IMG/VR virus record: IMGVR_UViG_3300010885_027635
Location: 27,667 to 91,666 of that record
Origin: a virus
Direction: 5' to 3' (one strand)
Length of the DNA stretch: 64,000 nt
The notes under the pieces are model-generated. The model did no database searches. It was not told the DNA's origin and saw only the letters and a list, made by a program, of their open reading frames with translations. Position 1 is the first letter of the stretch. Each line of letters starts with the position of its first letter. Shown here one piece after another: positions 1-8,916 of this stretch. The position numbers and the translations under genes were made by a program.

Positions 1-12
1 CACTAGGTAATT

Positions 13-657
13 TCATTGATTAGATATCCATACTTTATTACTTTCAGCAAACCAACGTTGCCACACTTGCTCAACATAATCCATGTTGAGTTCTAGCTCA
101 AGTTGTTGATTAATTTGTTCTATATTATCCAAGAATTCTTGTTTTTTAAAAAAATCAGAAAATGGAATGGTTATCCATGGAATATCTACGTGGGTCTCAC
201 GAATACATTCTAGCTCTTGCTGATCTTTGTCCCAATCTATTGTGTATTTTTTAGATTGTTGATTATCTAATAGAAATTTTTTATGTTCGTCGACAACTTG
301 TATATTAATTATTGATTCAAAAAAGTTTTCTCCAAATAGCCCTTGTTCCTTAACATTTCTGTACTCAAATGGGTGCCATTTTTCAATAAACCATAATGGG
401 CTAGTTTCATAGTTAACCCAATCAGTTATACCTAGTACATATCCGTACCGAGTCAGACGTTCATTGTCTTTCCATTTGGATCCATAGCCGCCCCATTGTA
501 AATTCATAGACAATCTATCACTGGCAGAAAATTTGGTTTGATATTCTGTGGCGTCATTACCGCCGGTTCCTGCAATGGTCTTTTCGCTAAGAGTGAGTAC
601 TCGTTGCAAGAAAGAGCCCCCGGTTCCTGGCAAATACAATATTAATGTTTTTAACAT
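13..657 (-). CDS. P-loop, sulfotransferase-like protein
   Basis: A 214-residue protein and the last visible gene of the minus-strand operon that starts at 7365. Its N-terminus is a beta strand followed by a glycine-rich loop (LPGTGGSF, residues 9-16), the place where sulfotransferases hold the 5'-phosphosulfate of PAPS. The rest is rich in Trp, Gln and acidic residues, and I recognise no other family motif. It overlaps the upstream radical SAM gene by 7 nt, so translation is probably coupled. A second, clearer sulfotransferase-type gene lies in the same operon at 3221-3832, which supports but does not prove a sulfotransferase fold. It could instead be another kind of P-loop nucleotide binder. 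Confidence 0.5.
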   Translation of the reverse strand: MLKTLILYLPGTGGSFLQRVLTLSEKTIAGTGGNDATEYQTKFSASDRLSMNLQWGGYGSKWKDNERLTRYGYVLGITDWVNYETSPLWFIEKWHPFEYRNVKEQGLFGENFFESIINIQVVDEHKKFLLDNQQSKKYTIDWDKDQQELECIRETHVDIPWITIPFSDFFKKQEFLDNIEQINQQLELELNMDYVEQVWQRWFAESNKVWISNQ

Positions 658-1907
658 AGGGCCTCTAGTTCTGGAATTATATCTAATATATTTTCATTGC
701 GTATAGAATCTAGTTCATTGGTCTTGCTCCAAAACTTAGGAACAAGTGCAGAATTGTCTGTGGCCATTAAGAAGTTAACAGCACTTTCAAAACCCACAGT
801 GGCACGATTAAGCGGATCCAACGGGCGTAACCATTCCAGGTGTTCCTCGTAGGCCAAGCGAATACGTTGTTTGTACTTTATAGGTGCAATATCAATGCGG
901 AAGTGTGCAGGGTCTTGCAAGATGTTTACGTTTAGGTCTTGTGGTTGAATCAACCCTTTGTCTACCCAGGTTCTATGGAATTGAGGCAGGTGTAGTGCGT
1001 TCATAATACTTAATGTAGGACTAATATAAAAGTCTACCTTAGGACATATAGTCATCATTTGTTCACGGTTTCGTTCTACTGTGTCCCAATCTGTACCTCG
1101 ACGTATATACTCCGCACGTGGGCCCATGGCATCTAAACTGGCTCCTACGGCTACACTATCAAACTTACGCCAATAATCAAAAACCACACGGTCTTTAAGT
1201 TTGGTATGTGTAAAGTTAGTATTGTAAATTAAACGCACATCAAAACGCCCGCGACGTTCTAGTTCATCTAGGATGTTGTAGTGTTCGGCCATCATTAGCG
1301 GCTCGCCACCAGCAAAGTATATTTGCTCCACATAGTCTAGGTGTGGAATCAGTTGTTCCCACATGTCTGTTTCGGTACGCCCAGCATAATTTAGGGCCAC
1401 ATTCTGTTCCTTCCATGTACCGCCGGCCAATTTAGCCTGATCTTGATACCAGCTTGAGCTAAAGATATGCCCACAACTTCGACAACTTAAATTACACAGG
1501 TTACTGAAGCGAATATCCCAATAGCTCATTTGAAATTTATCATCGTCGATACGTTTGATATGATGCCCGTGATGTTTGTTGGCACTGCGACGGCCTGAAA
1601 AGAAACCCGACTCTTCTTGCTCGTAACAACGACCACAGGCAGGATTAGGACGTTCGTTCAACATGTCCTCTCTTAGCCCACGCATGGGTGCATCACGATA
1701 AATTGCTTCTAGTGTTTTATGTCTAGTGTTACCCACAGGGTAAGCCATTTCAGCATGACAGCAAGGATATGCTTCCCCGGTTGGGTATGCGTGTAGGTGT
1801 ATCCAAGGGTAGATGCAGAATGTTTTAGAATCTCGTAACAAAAATTTTTCACGCTCTGTTAACTCTACCGGCCTGACTAAATCTGCTGAGTTATACTTGT
1901 ATGTCAT
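651..1907 (-). CDS. Twitch-domain radical SAM protein
   Basis: A 418-residue radical SAM enzyme. The cluster motif CNLSCRSC has Cys138, Cys142 and Cys145, the three ligands of the 4Fe-4S cluster that cleaves S-adenosylmethionine. The SAM-binding GGEPL motif is at 200-204. The N-terminus carries extra cysteines (Cys31 in FCIYPW, Cys49-Cys50, Cys91 and Cys94 in CGRC) typical of an N-terminal twitch (half-SPASM) domain that binds an auxiliary cluster. Such proteins often modify peptides or small molecules; the substrate here is unknown. It overlaps both neighbours (7 and 17 nt) in a seven-gene operon and is more distant from the two other twitch proteins in that operon than they are from each other. 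Confidence 0.85.
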   Translation of the reverse strand: MTYKYNSADLVRPVELTEREKFLLRDSKTFCIYPWIHLHAYPTGEAYPCCHAEMAYPVGNTRHKTLEAIYRDAPMRGLREDMLNERPNPACGRCYEQEESGFFSGRRSANKHHGHHIKRIDDDKFQMSYWDIRFSNLCNLSCRSCGHIFSSSWYQDQAKLAGGTWKEQNVALNYAGRTETDMWEQLIPHLDYVEQIYFAGGEPLMMAEHYNILDELERRGRFDVRLIYNTNFTHTKLKDRVVFDYWRKFDSVAVGASLDAMGPRAEYIRRGTDWDTVERNREQMMTICPKVDFYISPTLSIMNALHLPQFHRTWVDKGLIQPQDLNVNILQDPAHFRIDIAPIKYKQRIRLAYEEHLEWLRPLDPLNRATVGFESAVNFLMATDNSALVPKFWSKTNELDSIRNENILDIIPELEALC

Positions 1908-3228
1908 TGTACCAATCTTTTAATGCAGGAAATGTTTGAGCAAAATCTTTTCCACGACGCTGGTCATACTGTGTAAAAAACTGTTTAAAATCATTGTGCA
2001 ACTTTGGCATGTCAAACGCATCTGAGTGCGGTGTTTTAACTATATCTAAGTAATCAATTAATCTTTGCATGTGGTTAACTTCGTGCTCGTGCAACAATGG
2101 GTTATCGGCATTGGTAGTCAGCCACTGCTCTAACTTTTCCTTGTGACGAGCTCTAATATCATTGGGCAACACCAGCGGACTTTGAAAGCTAGGAAATCTA
2201 AGTATGTTTAAAGTAAAACTAACCTTTTCTCGTCCATGTATCATTTTAAACCATAATATCATGTCAAGGAATTCGGTCAGACTTTCCAAGCACAATGCAT
2301 TAATAGTATTCATTATGTGTACCCCGCGAACACGGTCACTGGTTGCAATACGTTGTACATTGTTGACCCATTGACGATAGTTTAGCCCATCACGGATGTA
2401 TTCTGCTTGTGCCCCTATACTTTCGTTGCTGGTATAGATGTCTACTTCTAATCCTTCTATACTAGACAACAAGCGATCGATATCTACTTCTGCACCTAGG
2501 TTACTGTTGATGGCCAGTCTGGTTTTGCTTTTACCTTGATTGTTTTTAAACCAATCTAACAGCTTCCAGGTCTCACCCGACATCAGCGGCTCACCGCCGG
2601 TGATTCTTAACTCTTGAAGAGTTTTATGTAGATCTGTTTCCCACCATTTAAAGAACGCTTCAACATAGGGATTAGTTTCACCAAACCGGTATAGTTGAGC
2701 CGTATCGTGAGCATGAGTAAAGTGGCCACGCCCATCAGACACCAAGGACTCATAGGCTCCGTTGCGTTGTATGTCGCGAACCCATGTGCTACTGAAAGCA
2801 GGGTTACAATAGCTACAAGCAAATTGGCAAGTGCGGTCAAATGCAATTTCAAGTGTGCGAAGATTGACGTCTTCTTGATGTGGTTGTGTGTATGCTTCAT
2901 TTAGGGCCTCTATAGGGTAAATTCGACTTTTGTATACACGGTCTGAGATAGCATCTCGACCCATGTCTTCGATCTTCCAGCAGTATTCGCAACCCTTGGG
3001 ACGGTTACCCATCTGCATGTTAAGTCGATCTATTTTCTTTTCTACTGTGTTGTGTATGGCACTGGGGCGGGTTCGAATTTCTTCCAGATCAATGGCATGT
3101 GCAGGTGGGTGATGGCAACTGGTTGTTTGTCCTGAGCCCAACCAGATGGTAGCATTATACCATTTGGCCGCACAAAAGCTAGAGCTCAGATTGTCTAAAA
3201 TATTTTGTTTAAAATCTAAATCATTCAT
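1891..3228 (-). CDS. Twitch-domain radical SAM protein
   Basis: A 445-residue radical SAM enzyme with core motif CQFACSYC (Cys134, Cys138, Cys141), followed by NPAFSSTW, and a GGEPL motif at 211-215. The N-terminal twitch region has Cys19 (CAAKW), Cys38 (CHHPP) and Cys80/Cys83 (CEYCW), with the same spacing and neighbouring residues as in the gene at 4967-6382, so the two are paralogues. The auxiliary cysteines point to a second Fe-S cluster or metal site. It overlaps the upstream sulfotransferase-like gene by 8 nt and the downstream radical SAM gene by 17 nt. The substrate cannot be told from the sequence. Confidence 0.85.
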   Translation of the reverse strand: MNDLDFKQNILDNLSSSFCAAKWYNATIWLGSGQTTSCHHPPAHAIDLEEIRTRPSAIHNTVEKKIDRLNMQMGNRPKGCEYCWKIEDMGRDAISDRVYKSRIYPIEALNEAYTQPHQEDVNLRTLEIAFDRTCQFACSYCNPAFSSTWVRDIQRNGAYESLVSDGRGHFTHAHDTAQLYRFGETNPYVEAFFKWWETDLHKTLQELRITGGEPLMSGETWKLLDWFKNNQGKSKTRLAINSNLGAEVDIDRLLSSIEGLEVDIYTSNESIGAQAEYIRDGLNYRQWVNNVQRIATSDRVRGVHIMNTINALCLESLTEFLDMILWFKMIHGREKVSFTLNILRFPSFQSPLVLPNDIRARHKEKLEQWLTTNADNPLLHEHEVNHMQRLIDYLDIVKTPHSDAFDMPKLHNDFKQFFTQYDQRRGKDFAQTFPALKDWYNDIQV

Positions 3229-3832
3229 GTTGCCATCTTTCCACGTGTGTTCTTAGCTGTTCTAGTTTTTGATTATAAGAATCTAATTTAGGCATAGCGT
3301 CGTAACGAGACTTGGCCAAGTCTGGCAGGAGTTGTTCATAGCACAACTCAATGTCAAAAAAGCTCTGACAGTCTTTCCAATGTTGTTGATTACGCCAAAG
3401 AGCTTCGGCTGGGCCTATAATGTGCCTGAGTGGTATGTCTATGCTTGGGTTTTTGATAACTGCGTCGGTGTTTTTTTCTTGGTGCCAAACATGGAGATAT
3501 CTAGAAATACCAAAACTCAATGCTTGTGCTGTAAAATCTTCTCGATACAATCCAATGATAAAAGAATCATTGAACAACTGATCCCAGTGCTCTTCTGGTG
3601 GTAAATGGTCCGGCATAATTTTTACTATGGATTGTTTTTTGGATTCAAATTCACCTGTTCTAGCTGATGGGCAATAATGAAAGGCTTCATCTATAGATGG
3701 TAATCCAGTGAGCCGACTCAAAAGATCGCCCAGGGCTGTACTGCCAGTACGATAGTTAGCAATTATCACTATGTTCCACTCTGCTGGAACTTCAAAGCTA
3801 TAGTTAGTAAGTGATATTTTAAAATCATTCAT
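3221..3832 (-). CDS. Sulfotransferase-like protein
   Basis: A 203-residue protein with a sulfotransferase-type start: hydrophobic strand IVIIANY, then the phosphosulfate-binding loop RTGST (residues 28-32), then a helix (ALGDLLSRL). Further on, DSFIIGLYREDFTAQALSFG resembles the helix that holds the 3'-phosphate of PAPS in the family (R and S residues). It is shorter than typical carbohydrate sulfotransferases (about 250-350 residues) but the core motifs are present. The expected reaction is transfer of sulfate from PAPS to a sugar or other acceptor. It overlaps the upstream glycosyltransferase-like gene by 4 nt (ATGA), which fits a joint role in modifying a glycan. Confidence 0.7.
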   Translation of the reverse strand: MNDFKISLTNYSFEVPAEWNIVIIANYRTGSTALGDLLSRLTGLPSIDEAFHYCPSARTGEFESKKQSIVKIMPDHLPPEEHWDQLFNDSFIIGLYREDFTAQALSFGISRYLHVWHQEKNTDAVIKNPSIDIPLRHIIGPAEALWRNQQHWKDCQSFFDIELCYEQLLPDLAKSRYDAMPKLDSYNQKLEQLRTHVERWQHE

Positions 3833-4983
3833 TGATATTTTTTGATAAATTGGCTAAAGCGTTCTGGAAATTCTTTGCGTAATTTGACACTGATTTCCGC
3901 GAGATGTTGCTGATTGTATTTACATATAGTATAACACTCTTTGAGAAAACTTGCAAGGTCTTGTTGGCATAAGTCGTCAACTACTGTTATAATTCTGTTC
4001 ATTCGATCTTGATCATTATCGATCTGATCAAAACTTTCATCAATGATGCCATCAAATGTACGGAAACCCAAATTTCGTATGTCTTGATACCAGCCGCGAC
4101 TAGCGGCACATATCCACGGATGACCCATTGCCAGTGGTTTGGCTATTTTTTCTGTTCTAAAGCTATAAGGGTAATCGTACACAGTTTCGGTTACTACGCT
4201 AAAGTAGGTATCAATATAAGTATCAGCATTGAGGTATATTTCACCCCATTGATTATCAAATAGGTCATTTTTTATAAAGGTACGGTTAGGCGGACCTGCC
4301 CAGGACCACTCCTTGGGATCTCGTTGATCGTTGCAATACCTGTTGACTTCATATCGAGTTGGCAAACTTTGTAAAGGCGTGTTTGTGGCCATGACATTGA
4401 CCTCGCCTTCATAAAAATTAAAATTTCTAACCACAGTAGGTCTACTGTCTAACATGGTCCATAATGATTCTTCAAGCAGGCCGCGACGTTTAAAATGTTC
4501 CCATAGATATTTTCTGTGCGGTCTAGCACGGCCATTTAAAAATAAAAACTTATAGGGCTTGTCAGTTTTACTAAAAATCTCCTCTGTGCGTTTCATTTCG
4601 TCAATGTTTTCATCGTAGTCTAAGATTCTAATTAAAAAATGTTCATGCAACATATACGGATACGGAGCTTCTATGTCGCCTCCACTGATCAATAAAATTT
4701 TATTGTTTAACACTAGCTCTTCAAGTCCTAGCACACGTAGTTGGGCAATTAATGTGCTACTGCCCTCGGCACTGTTGCCAAACACCATAGTGTAATCGGG
4801 GTCTTCTGCCATGCGTTTAAACTTGTCTACATTTTCAACTACCTGTTGCCGGCCCAGCACATACACGCTATCAGGAACGGGTTCATGATCTCCGTAATGA
4901 ACAAATGTTGCTGTAGCGTATGGCAATAATTCTTCATACACTTCACTCATTGTGTCAACAACTAGGTTACGATTGCCGAGCAT
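3829..4983 (-). CDS. Glycosyltransferase-like protein
   Basis: About 384 residues. I recognise it from its C-terminal block (about 277-335: TEKIAKP, GHPWI, LGFRTFD, DESFD), a layout seen in phage and bacterial proteins related to GT10-type glycosyltransferases, where the E-K pair contacts the sugar nucleotide. The gene at 6379-7365 shares the same block. I chose the ATG at 4983 (17-nt overlap with the preceding gene, like other overlaps in this operon). A GTG at 5010 and an ATG at 4950 are alternatives, and none has a clear Shine-Dalgarno. The middle is rich in aromatic residues with no further motif I can name. The donor and acceptor are unknown. Confidence 0.6.
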   Translation of the reverse strand: MLGNRNLVVDTMSEVYEELLPYATATFVHYGDHEPVPDSVYVLGRQQVVENVDKFKRMAEDPDYTMVFGNSAEGSSTLIAQLRVLGLEELVLNNKILLISGGDIEAPYPYMLHEHFLIRILDYDENIDEMKRTEEIFSKTDKPYKFLFLNGRARPHRKYLWEHFKRRGLLEESLWTMLDSRPTVVRNFNFYEGEVNVMATNTPLQSLPTRYEVNRYCNDQRDPKEWSWAGPPNRTFIKNDLFDNQWGEIYLNADTYIDTYFSVVTETVYDYPYSFRTEKIAKPLAMGHPWICAASRGWYQDIRNLGFRTFDGIIDESFDQIDNDQDRMNRIITVVDDLCQQDLASFLKECYTICKYNQQHLAEISVKLRKEFPERFSQFIKKYQ

Positions 4984-6382
4984 GGTATTCACATTCTGCC
5001 CACCAGGCACTCATTTCAGGAAATGTCTTTAAAAATTCTGTGCCATGTCTACGATCTGCTTCGCTGAAGAAACGGAAGAAATCAGCTTTGTTACAATTAA
5101 GATATTCTGCATCTAACTTTTGGCCGTCACGCATCCAAGCAATGTCGCGATCCAGTCTGGCTATTTCGTAATCTTTGAATCCTTGGAAGCGTGTGTCTTC
5201 TGTTTCAATTTGACGTAACATCCAGGCCCACAGGTATTCTAGTTGTTCTGCATAGCTTTCCGGTAACAATTGCAGGCTTTGCCAAGTAGGAGTCCTGAGT
5301 ACAGGAGTATCAAACCACACACGTTGATATGTTGTACTGTAGATTTTTCTAAGACCCAGTATGCCTGCAAACAGAGCAGGCAAGCCCGTAACACTGAGAT
5401 TGTTCATGGTCACAATAAAAGTAATACTATTACGTCCGGGTATTTCTGTTAGGAATTGATTGACTCTATCCCACAGCAAGTCCATATCAAGCCCGTGTCT
5501 GATGTATTCAGCCTGCTCGTCCCACGAATCCAAACTAACATACTGCATGAAGTGTTCAATTTTTTCACCTGCACACAGCTCTTTAACATAGACCAAATAT
5601 TTTTGCCATGACTTTTCATCTACACTGAAGTTACTTGTTACATTAAGATGTAAATTGGGTTTGGGATTGGCCAGCACATAGTCAAACACACGATAGGTAT
5701 TTTTGTCCAACAAGGGCTCACCCCCAGTCATGCGGAAGTGTTCTAGTTCTGGATATAGTTGAGGCCACCAAGACCAGAACGCATCTACATAAGGATTGTC
5801 TTCTCTTACAGGAATTGGCCTGCGATTACCAGTGAAGTAACCAGGATCGTTGTGTTGAGTGCTAGTAGGGTAAGCGCCAAACTGATCCACTTCTTGTTGC
5901 CAGCTTGAACTAAATTGAGGACTACAGTAACTACATTTAAGATTGCAAGCATGATTAAAATTAACTTCCACATAACTAGGTACAACATCTTCATCTCCTG
6001 TTGAATTTACTACAACATCAAAGTCTTTGGCGGCCCAGGACTCACCTGACCGATAGTGTCTATCACTTAACTTGCCGTTATCTTCCATGGCCCAACAATA
6101 ACTGCATTCGCCAGGGCGTTCCTGTTTAAGCATAATCTTACGTTGTTCTTTCTTGTACGGAGTATTATGCAGGGCACCGGGGTTATCTTTCAATAAGTCT
6201 GCAGGAATAGCATGTAGTGGCGGATGATAGCAACTGTTGTTAAGCCCTGTAGGCAAGTGTAGACTTACTTGCTTCCATTTGGCCAAGCAGAGTGCCGGAC
6301 CTAGTTTGTCTTTCATTTGTTCTGCATTACTAAGAAATACAGATTTAAAATCGTTGTTGACTTCGTCGCCTTTATTGTTCAC
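4967..6382 (-). CDS. Twitch-domain radical SAM protein
   Basis: A 471-residue radical SAM enzyme. The core motif CNLKCSYC has Cys146, Cys150 and Cys153, followed by SPQFSSSW; a GGEPL motif follows further on. N-terminal auxiliary cysteines Cys32 (CLAKW), Cys51 (CYHPP), Cys93 and Cys96 (CSYCW) match those of the paralogue at 1891-3228, as does the repeated reading of 'GALHNTPYKK'-like sequence after them. It begins in an ATGA overlap with the glycosyltransferase-like gene upstream, so translation is probably coupled. The reaction is unknown; twitch/SPASM proteins commonly act on ribosomal peptides but also on other substrates. Confidence 0.85.
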   Translation of the reverse strand: MNNKGDEVNNDFKSVFLSNAEQMKDKLGPALCLAKWKQVSLHLPTGLNNSCYHPPLHAIPADLLKDNPGALHNTPYKKEQRKIMLKQERPGECSYCWAMEDNGKLSDRHYRSGESWAAKDFDVVVNSTGDEDVVPSYVEVNFNHACNLKCSYCSPQFSSSWQQEVDQFGAYPTSTQHNDPGYFTGNRRPIPVREDNPYVDAFWSWWPQLYPELEHFRMTGGEPLLDKNTYRVFDYVLANPKPNLHLNVTSNFSVDEKSWQKYLVYVKELCAGEKIEHFMQYVSLDSWDEQAEYIRHGLDMDLLWDRVNQFLTEIPGRNSITFIVTMNNLSVTGLPALFAGILGLRKIYSTTYQRVWFDTPVLRTPTWQSLQLLPESYAEQLEYLWAWMLRQIETEDTRFQGFKDYEIARLDRDIAWMRDGQKLDAEYLNCNKADFFRFFSEADRRHGTEFLKTFPEMSAWWAECEYHARQS

Positions 6383-7365
6383 GTCTGAAATATCCGGTTG
6401 AAGTCATTGGCCTTTAAGCCTTTAAGTAAATTACGATTATGCTCTAGTTTGGGTAGCATGTTGGTGTACATATCTTCTAGCTCTTTATTTGTGCGTTGGG
6501 CCAGTGTTTGTACTATTGCTATTATAGCACGAACTTGACAATCTGGAGGATCTTCTGAGTAACCTTCGTCCCAGAATTCATCAAATGTTTCAAATCCCAA
6601 ACGTCGTAAATTGCGTATTAGATTCTGCGGGCCTTGTACAATAAACGGTGTACGCATCAGCATGGGTCTCCAGATCTTTTCGTCTACATAAAAAGTTTGT
6701 CCAGAATAAAAACTAAGATTAACCAGTTCTACAAAGAATTGAGGATAGTAGTCTATTATACCCAAATTGGCCGGAACACTGATGGTGTCTTGACAGGCCG
6801 CTAAATCCAATGTCAACGGTCCTGCTGACAAAAGATTGTAGGCTCGATCAATTTCTACTGCCGTAGCACCATTGGCCATAAAAGTTTCAAGTCCTATATG
6901 CTCTTGATGGTATGGCTCAGTCACACAACAATGATAGCTTTGTAATGTTTGATGAACGTGTTCTGCATACAAGTAACTGGCCAGGTGTAATCTATGCTGA
7001 TTGCTGTGTCCTATAAAGTGCCCAAAATGACAAATGTTATCGAACTGTTTAGCTGTGGACAAATCTGTTTTAAAAAGATCTTGTGTGGCTTGTAATTCAT
7101 ACGCTTGGTGCACATGCCGAATTTGATATTCTGCGTGTTGTTCCAAGAAGTTTGCTGTTTCTATTTCAATTGCTTGGCGGGGCCACGACTGTGCCGAGCA
7201 TATACGGTCTAGTAAATCATACAAACCCACGTGTTCAGCACAAGGACCTTCTCCATTTAGGCTAATCCTGACAGGTTGCTCGCATCGAAGCATAGCGGAT
7301 ATAATGTCTATGGCCGCCTGATCTTTGTTCCAAATTTTACCATCTATAGTGATTATTTTTATCAT
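6379..7365 (-). CDS. Glycosyltransferase-like protein
   Basis: First gene of the minus-strand operon, 328 residues from the ATG at 7365. The open frame runs back to 7458, but that start would overlap the divergent gene and lies upstream of the late promoter box at 7389-7382, so 7365 is preferred. The C-terminal block (about 228-287: DEKIWRP, TPFIVQG, LRRLGFETFD, WDEGY) matches that of the protein at 3829-4983 and resembles GT10-like glycosyltransferases. The N-terminal half (MIKIITIDGKIW) looks like a small alpha/beta domain with no motif I can name. There is no Shine-Dalgarno in the short leader. Confidence 0.6.
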   Translation of the reverse strand: MIKIITIDGKIWNKDQAAIDIISAMLRCEQPVRISLNGEGPCAEHVGLYDLLDRICSAQSWPRQAIEIETANFLEQHAEYQIRHVHQAYELQATQDLFKTDLSTAKQFDNICHFGHFIGHSNQHRLHLASYLYAEHVHQTLQSYHCCVTEPYHQEHIGLETFMANGATAVEIDRAYNLLSAGPLTLDLAACQDTISVPANLGIIDYYPQFFVELVNLSFYSGQTFYVDEKIWRPMLMRTPFIVQGPQNLIRNLRRLGFETFDEFWDEGYSEDPPDCQVRAIIAIVQTLAQRTNKELEDMYTNMLPKLEHNRNLLKGLKANDFNRIFQT

Positions 7366-7381
7366 GAAATGTGCAAGTAAA

Positions 7382-7389
7382 TATTTATA
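7382..7389 (-). promoter_or_regulatory. T4-type late promoter box
   Basis: TATAAATA on the minus strand, a perfect match to the T4 late consensus read by gp55-RNA polymerase. It lies 16 nt before the ATG at 7365 and would drive the seven-gene radical SAM operon. It sits back to back with the box at 7392-7399. Confidence 0.75.
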
Positions 7390-7391
7390 AC

Positions 7392-7399
7392 TGTAAATA
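7392..7399 (+). promoter_or_regulatory. Late promoter-like box abutting a start codon
   Basis: TGTAAATA followed by CTAC and then the ATG at 7404. In T4 the start site lies about 6 nt after the box, so the mRNA would begin at or beside the ATG. No Shine-Dalgarno precedes this gene. Confidence 0.5.
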
Positions 7400-7403
7400 C
7401 TAC

Positions 7404-7997
7404 ATGTTTGAAATAGTTCAAGATTTTGAAAAAGCCATTGCTGAGTTTTATGGAGCACCTTACGCGGTAGCTACAGACTGCTGTACCCATGCCATTGAGC
7501 TGAGTTTACGATATCAAAACATAAAATCTGCTACATGCCCTAGCCAAACATATCTATCAATTCCATTTACCCTAATGAAATTGAATTTAGAATGGAGTTT
7601 TGTTGATCAGCCCTGGCAAGATTATTATTATTTGGGTGGTACCAACATTGTTGATGCAGCAGTATACTGGAAAAAAGACGGCTATATTCCGAGAAGCTAT
7701 ATGTGTTTAAGTTTTCAATTTCGCAAACATTTAAATTTAATCAGAGGTGGTGCAATACTGTTAGATGATCCTGTAGCCGCTGCTCAATTGCGTCGAATGA
7801 CCACCGATGGTAGGGACGTCAGCCGACTGTGGAAAGAGCAAGATATTGACACTGTTGGTTATCATTACTACATGCCTATTGAAACTGCAAAATTAGGATT
7901 GGCAAAGTTGCCAGGTGCTATTGCTCAACCAGCCAGACAGTGGACCAGTGACGAGTATCCCAGATTACCCACATTAACGGTGTTTAAGAATGTCTAA
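7404..7997 (+). CDS. DegT/DnrJ-type aminotransferase, short form
   Basis: 197 residues from the ATG at 7404 (a GTG at 7371 is also in frame but lies before the late box). It matches the N-terminal and active-site part of the DegT/DnrJ/EryC1 sugar aminotransferases: FEKAIAEFYGAPYAVATDCC, then the PLP-binding region LSFQFRKHLNLIRGGAILLD with Lys108 as the probable Schiff-base lysine. Family members usually have about 370 residues; this one lacks the C-terminal small domain. Similar short forms are known from phages, so it may be a working minimal enzyme rather than a broken gene. It overlaps the next gene by 8 nt. Confidence 0.75.
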   Translation: MFEIVQDFEKAIAEFYGAPYAVATDCCTHAIELSLRYQNIKSATCPSQTYLSIPFTLMKLNLEWSFVDQPWQDYYYLGGTNIVDAAVYWKKDGYIPRSYMCLSFQFRKHLNLIRGGAILLDDPVAAAQLRRMTTDGRDVSRLWKEQDIDTVGYHYYMPIETAKLGLAKLPGAIAQPARQWTSDEYPRLPTLTVFKNV

Positions 7998-8916
7998 AAT
8001 ATTTAATTCAAAATATCCCATACTTGAAGCTTGTATGAACAAAGGTTCCAGTTTAGAGTTGGCTGTTGCTGTGCACCAAGCTGGTGGATATCCTAGTTTT
8101 TGTAGCTGGACTTATAATCGTCGCTTTGATCTTATGCAAAAAGAAATAGATCAATTTGTTGCTACAACAGGATCAAACTGCGTACATCTTAGCTTTGAGC
8201 TGGACGAATTACCAAATTTTGATATTTGCCATCGCATAGTAAAATCACATGACATTCCCACCATTGAAATTATTTACGGTGCCAGCGATTCTTATCGTGG
8301 GATCAAAAGTCGTTATACTGATATTGATCAAGCTGTACAAGACTGGGTAGGCCCTTTACACGAACACGGTACTCGAGTATTTAAAAGATTATACGAGCCC
8401 ATCGATGCTGATACCATGAAGAAAAATTTTATTGACGGCTTCTGTATCAAAGGCTTAGAATCTGCAGGGTTTGGTGGATATACTCCGGTCCGAGATTTAT
8501 TTTTAAAACAAAAAGAACTCACTCCAACTGCTATGCTGATTCCGTATGGTGGAGTCAGTACCAGTGCCCAAGTTAAAGATTATATAGACCTAGGTGCAGA
8601 AATAATAGCAGTTGGTACGGTACTAGCGTTGAGTGCAGAAAGTACAATTAAATTAGAAACCAAGCTGGCAGCAATCAAAGCCACTAGTAAAGACCTGGTT
8701 GAGTTTAAACACAACACCAGAAAACAAACTGCCTTGGAGTTCGAGCCATACACTGGACACGACGACTATAATCGTACCAAAGGATTGGTCAACGGTATGT
8801 GGAAAAAGAACAGCAACCAAGGGCATGTGTATTTTGGACACGGAATTGACCATGTCACTGAACTACTCACTTGTCAACAGATTATTCAAAATCTAACTGC
8901 GGATCTGTCGAGCTAA
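7990..8916 (+). CDS. Nitronate monooxygenase-like FMN protein
   Basis: A 308-residue TIM-barrel protein resembling nitronate monooxygenases (2-nitropropane dioxygenase family). The N-terminus (YPILEACMNKG, LAVAVHQAGGYPS) matches the family's opening strand and FMN-side loop. FCIKGLESAGFGG corresponds to the VKG-x-EAGGH region, and IPYGGVS with LGAEIIAVGTVLA to the two phosphate-binding loops for FMN. The His usually present after EAGG is replaced here by Phe-Gly-Gly, so the chemistry may differ. It is cotranscribed with the aminotransferase upstream (8-nt overlap) and its 3' end overlaps the convergent SGNH gene by 24 nt. The substrate is unknown. Confidence 0.7.
   Translation: MSKIFNSKYPILEACMNKGSSLELAVAVHQAGGYPSFCSWTYNRRFDLMQKEIDQFVATTGSNCVHLSFELDELPNFDICHRIVKSHDIPTIEIIYGASDSYRGIKSRYTDIDQAVQDWVGPLHEHGTRVFKRLYEPIDADTMKKNFIDGFCIKGLESAGFGGYTPVRDLFLKQKELTPTAMLIPYGGVSTSAQVKDYIDLGAEIIAVGTVLALSAESTIKLETKLAAIKATSKDLVEFKHNTRKQTALEFEPYTGHDDYNRTKGLVNGMWKKNSNQGHVYFGHGIDHVTELLTCQQIIQNLTADLSS

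Noticed and set aside
2607-2900. A 97-codon frame on the minus strand inside the radical SAM gene at 1891
   Set aside because: It overlaps the conserved GGEPL-to-CxxxCxxC region in another frame and has no conserved features.
7366-7458. Upstream extension of the minus-strand gene that starts at 7365
   Set aside because: It would run through the late promoter box and into the divergent aminotransferase gene; the residues before Met32 look non-coding.
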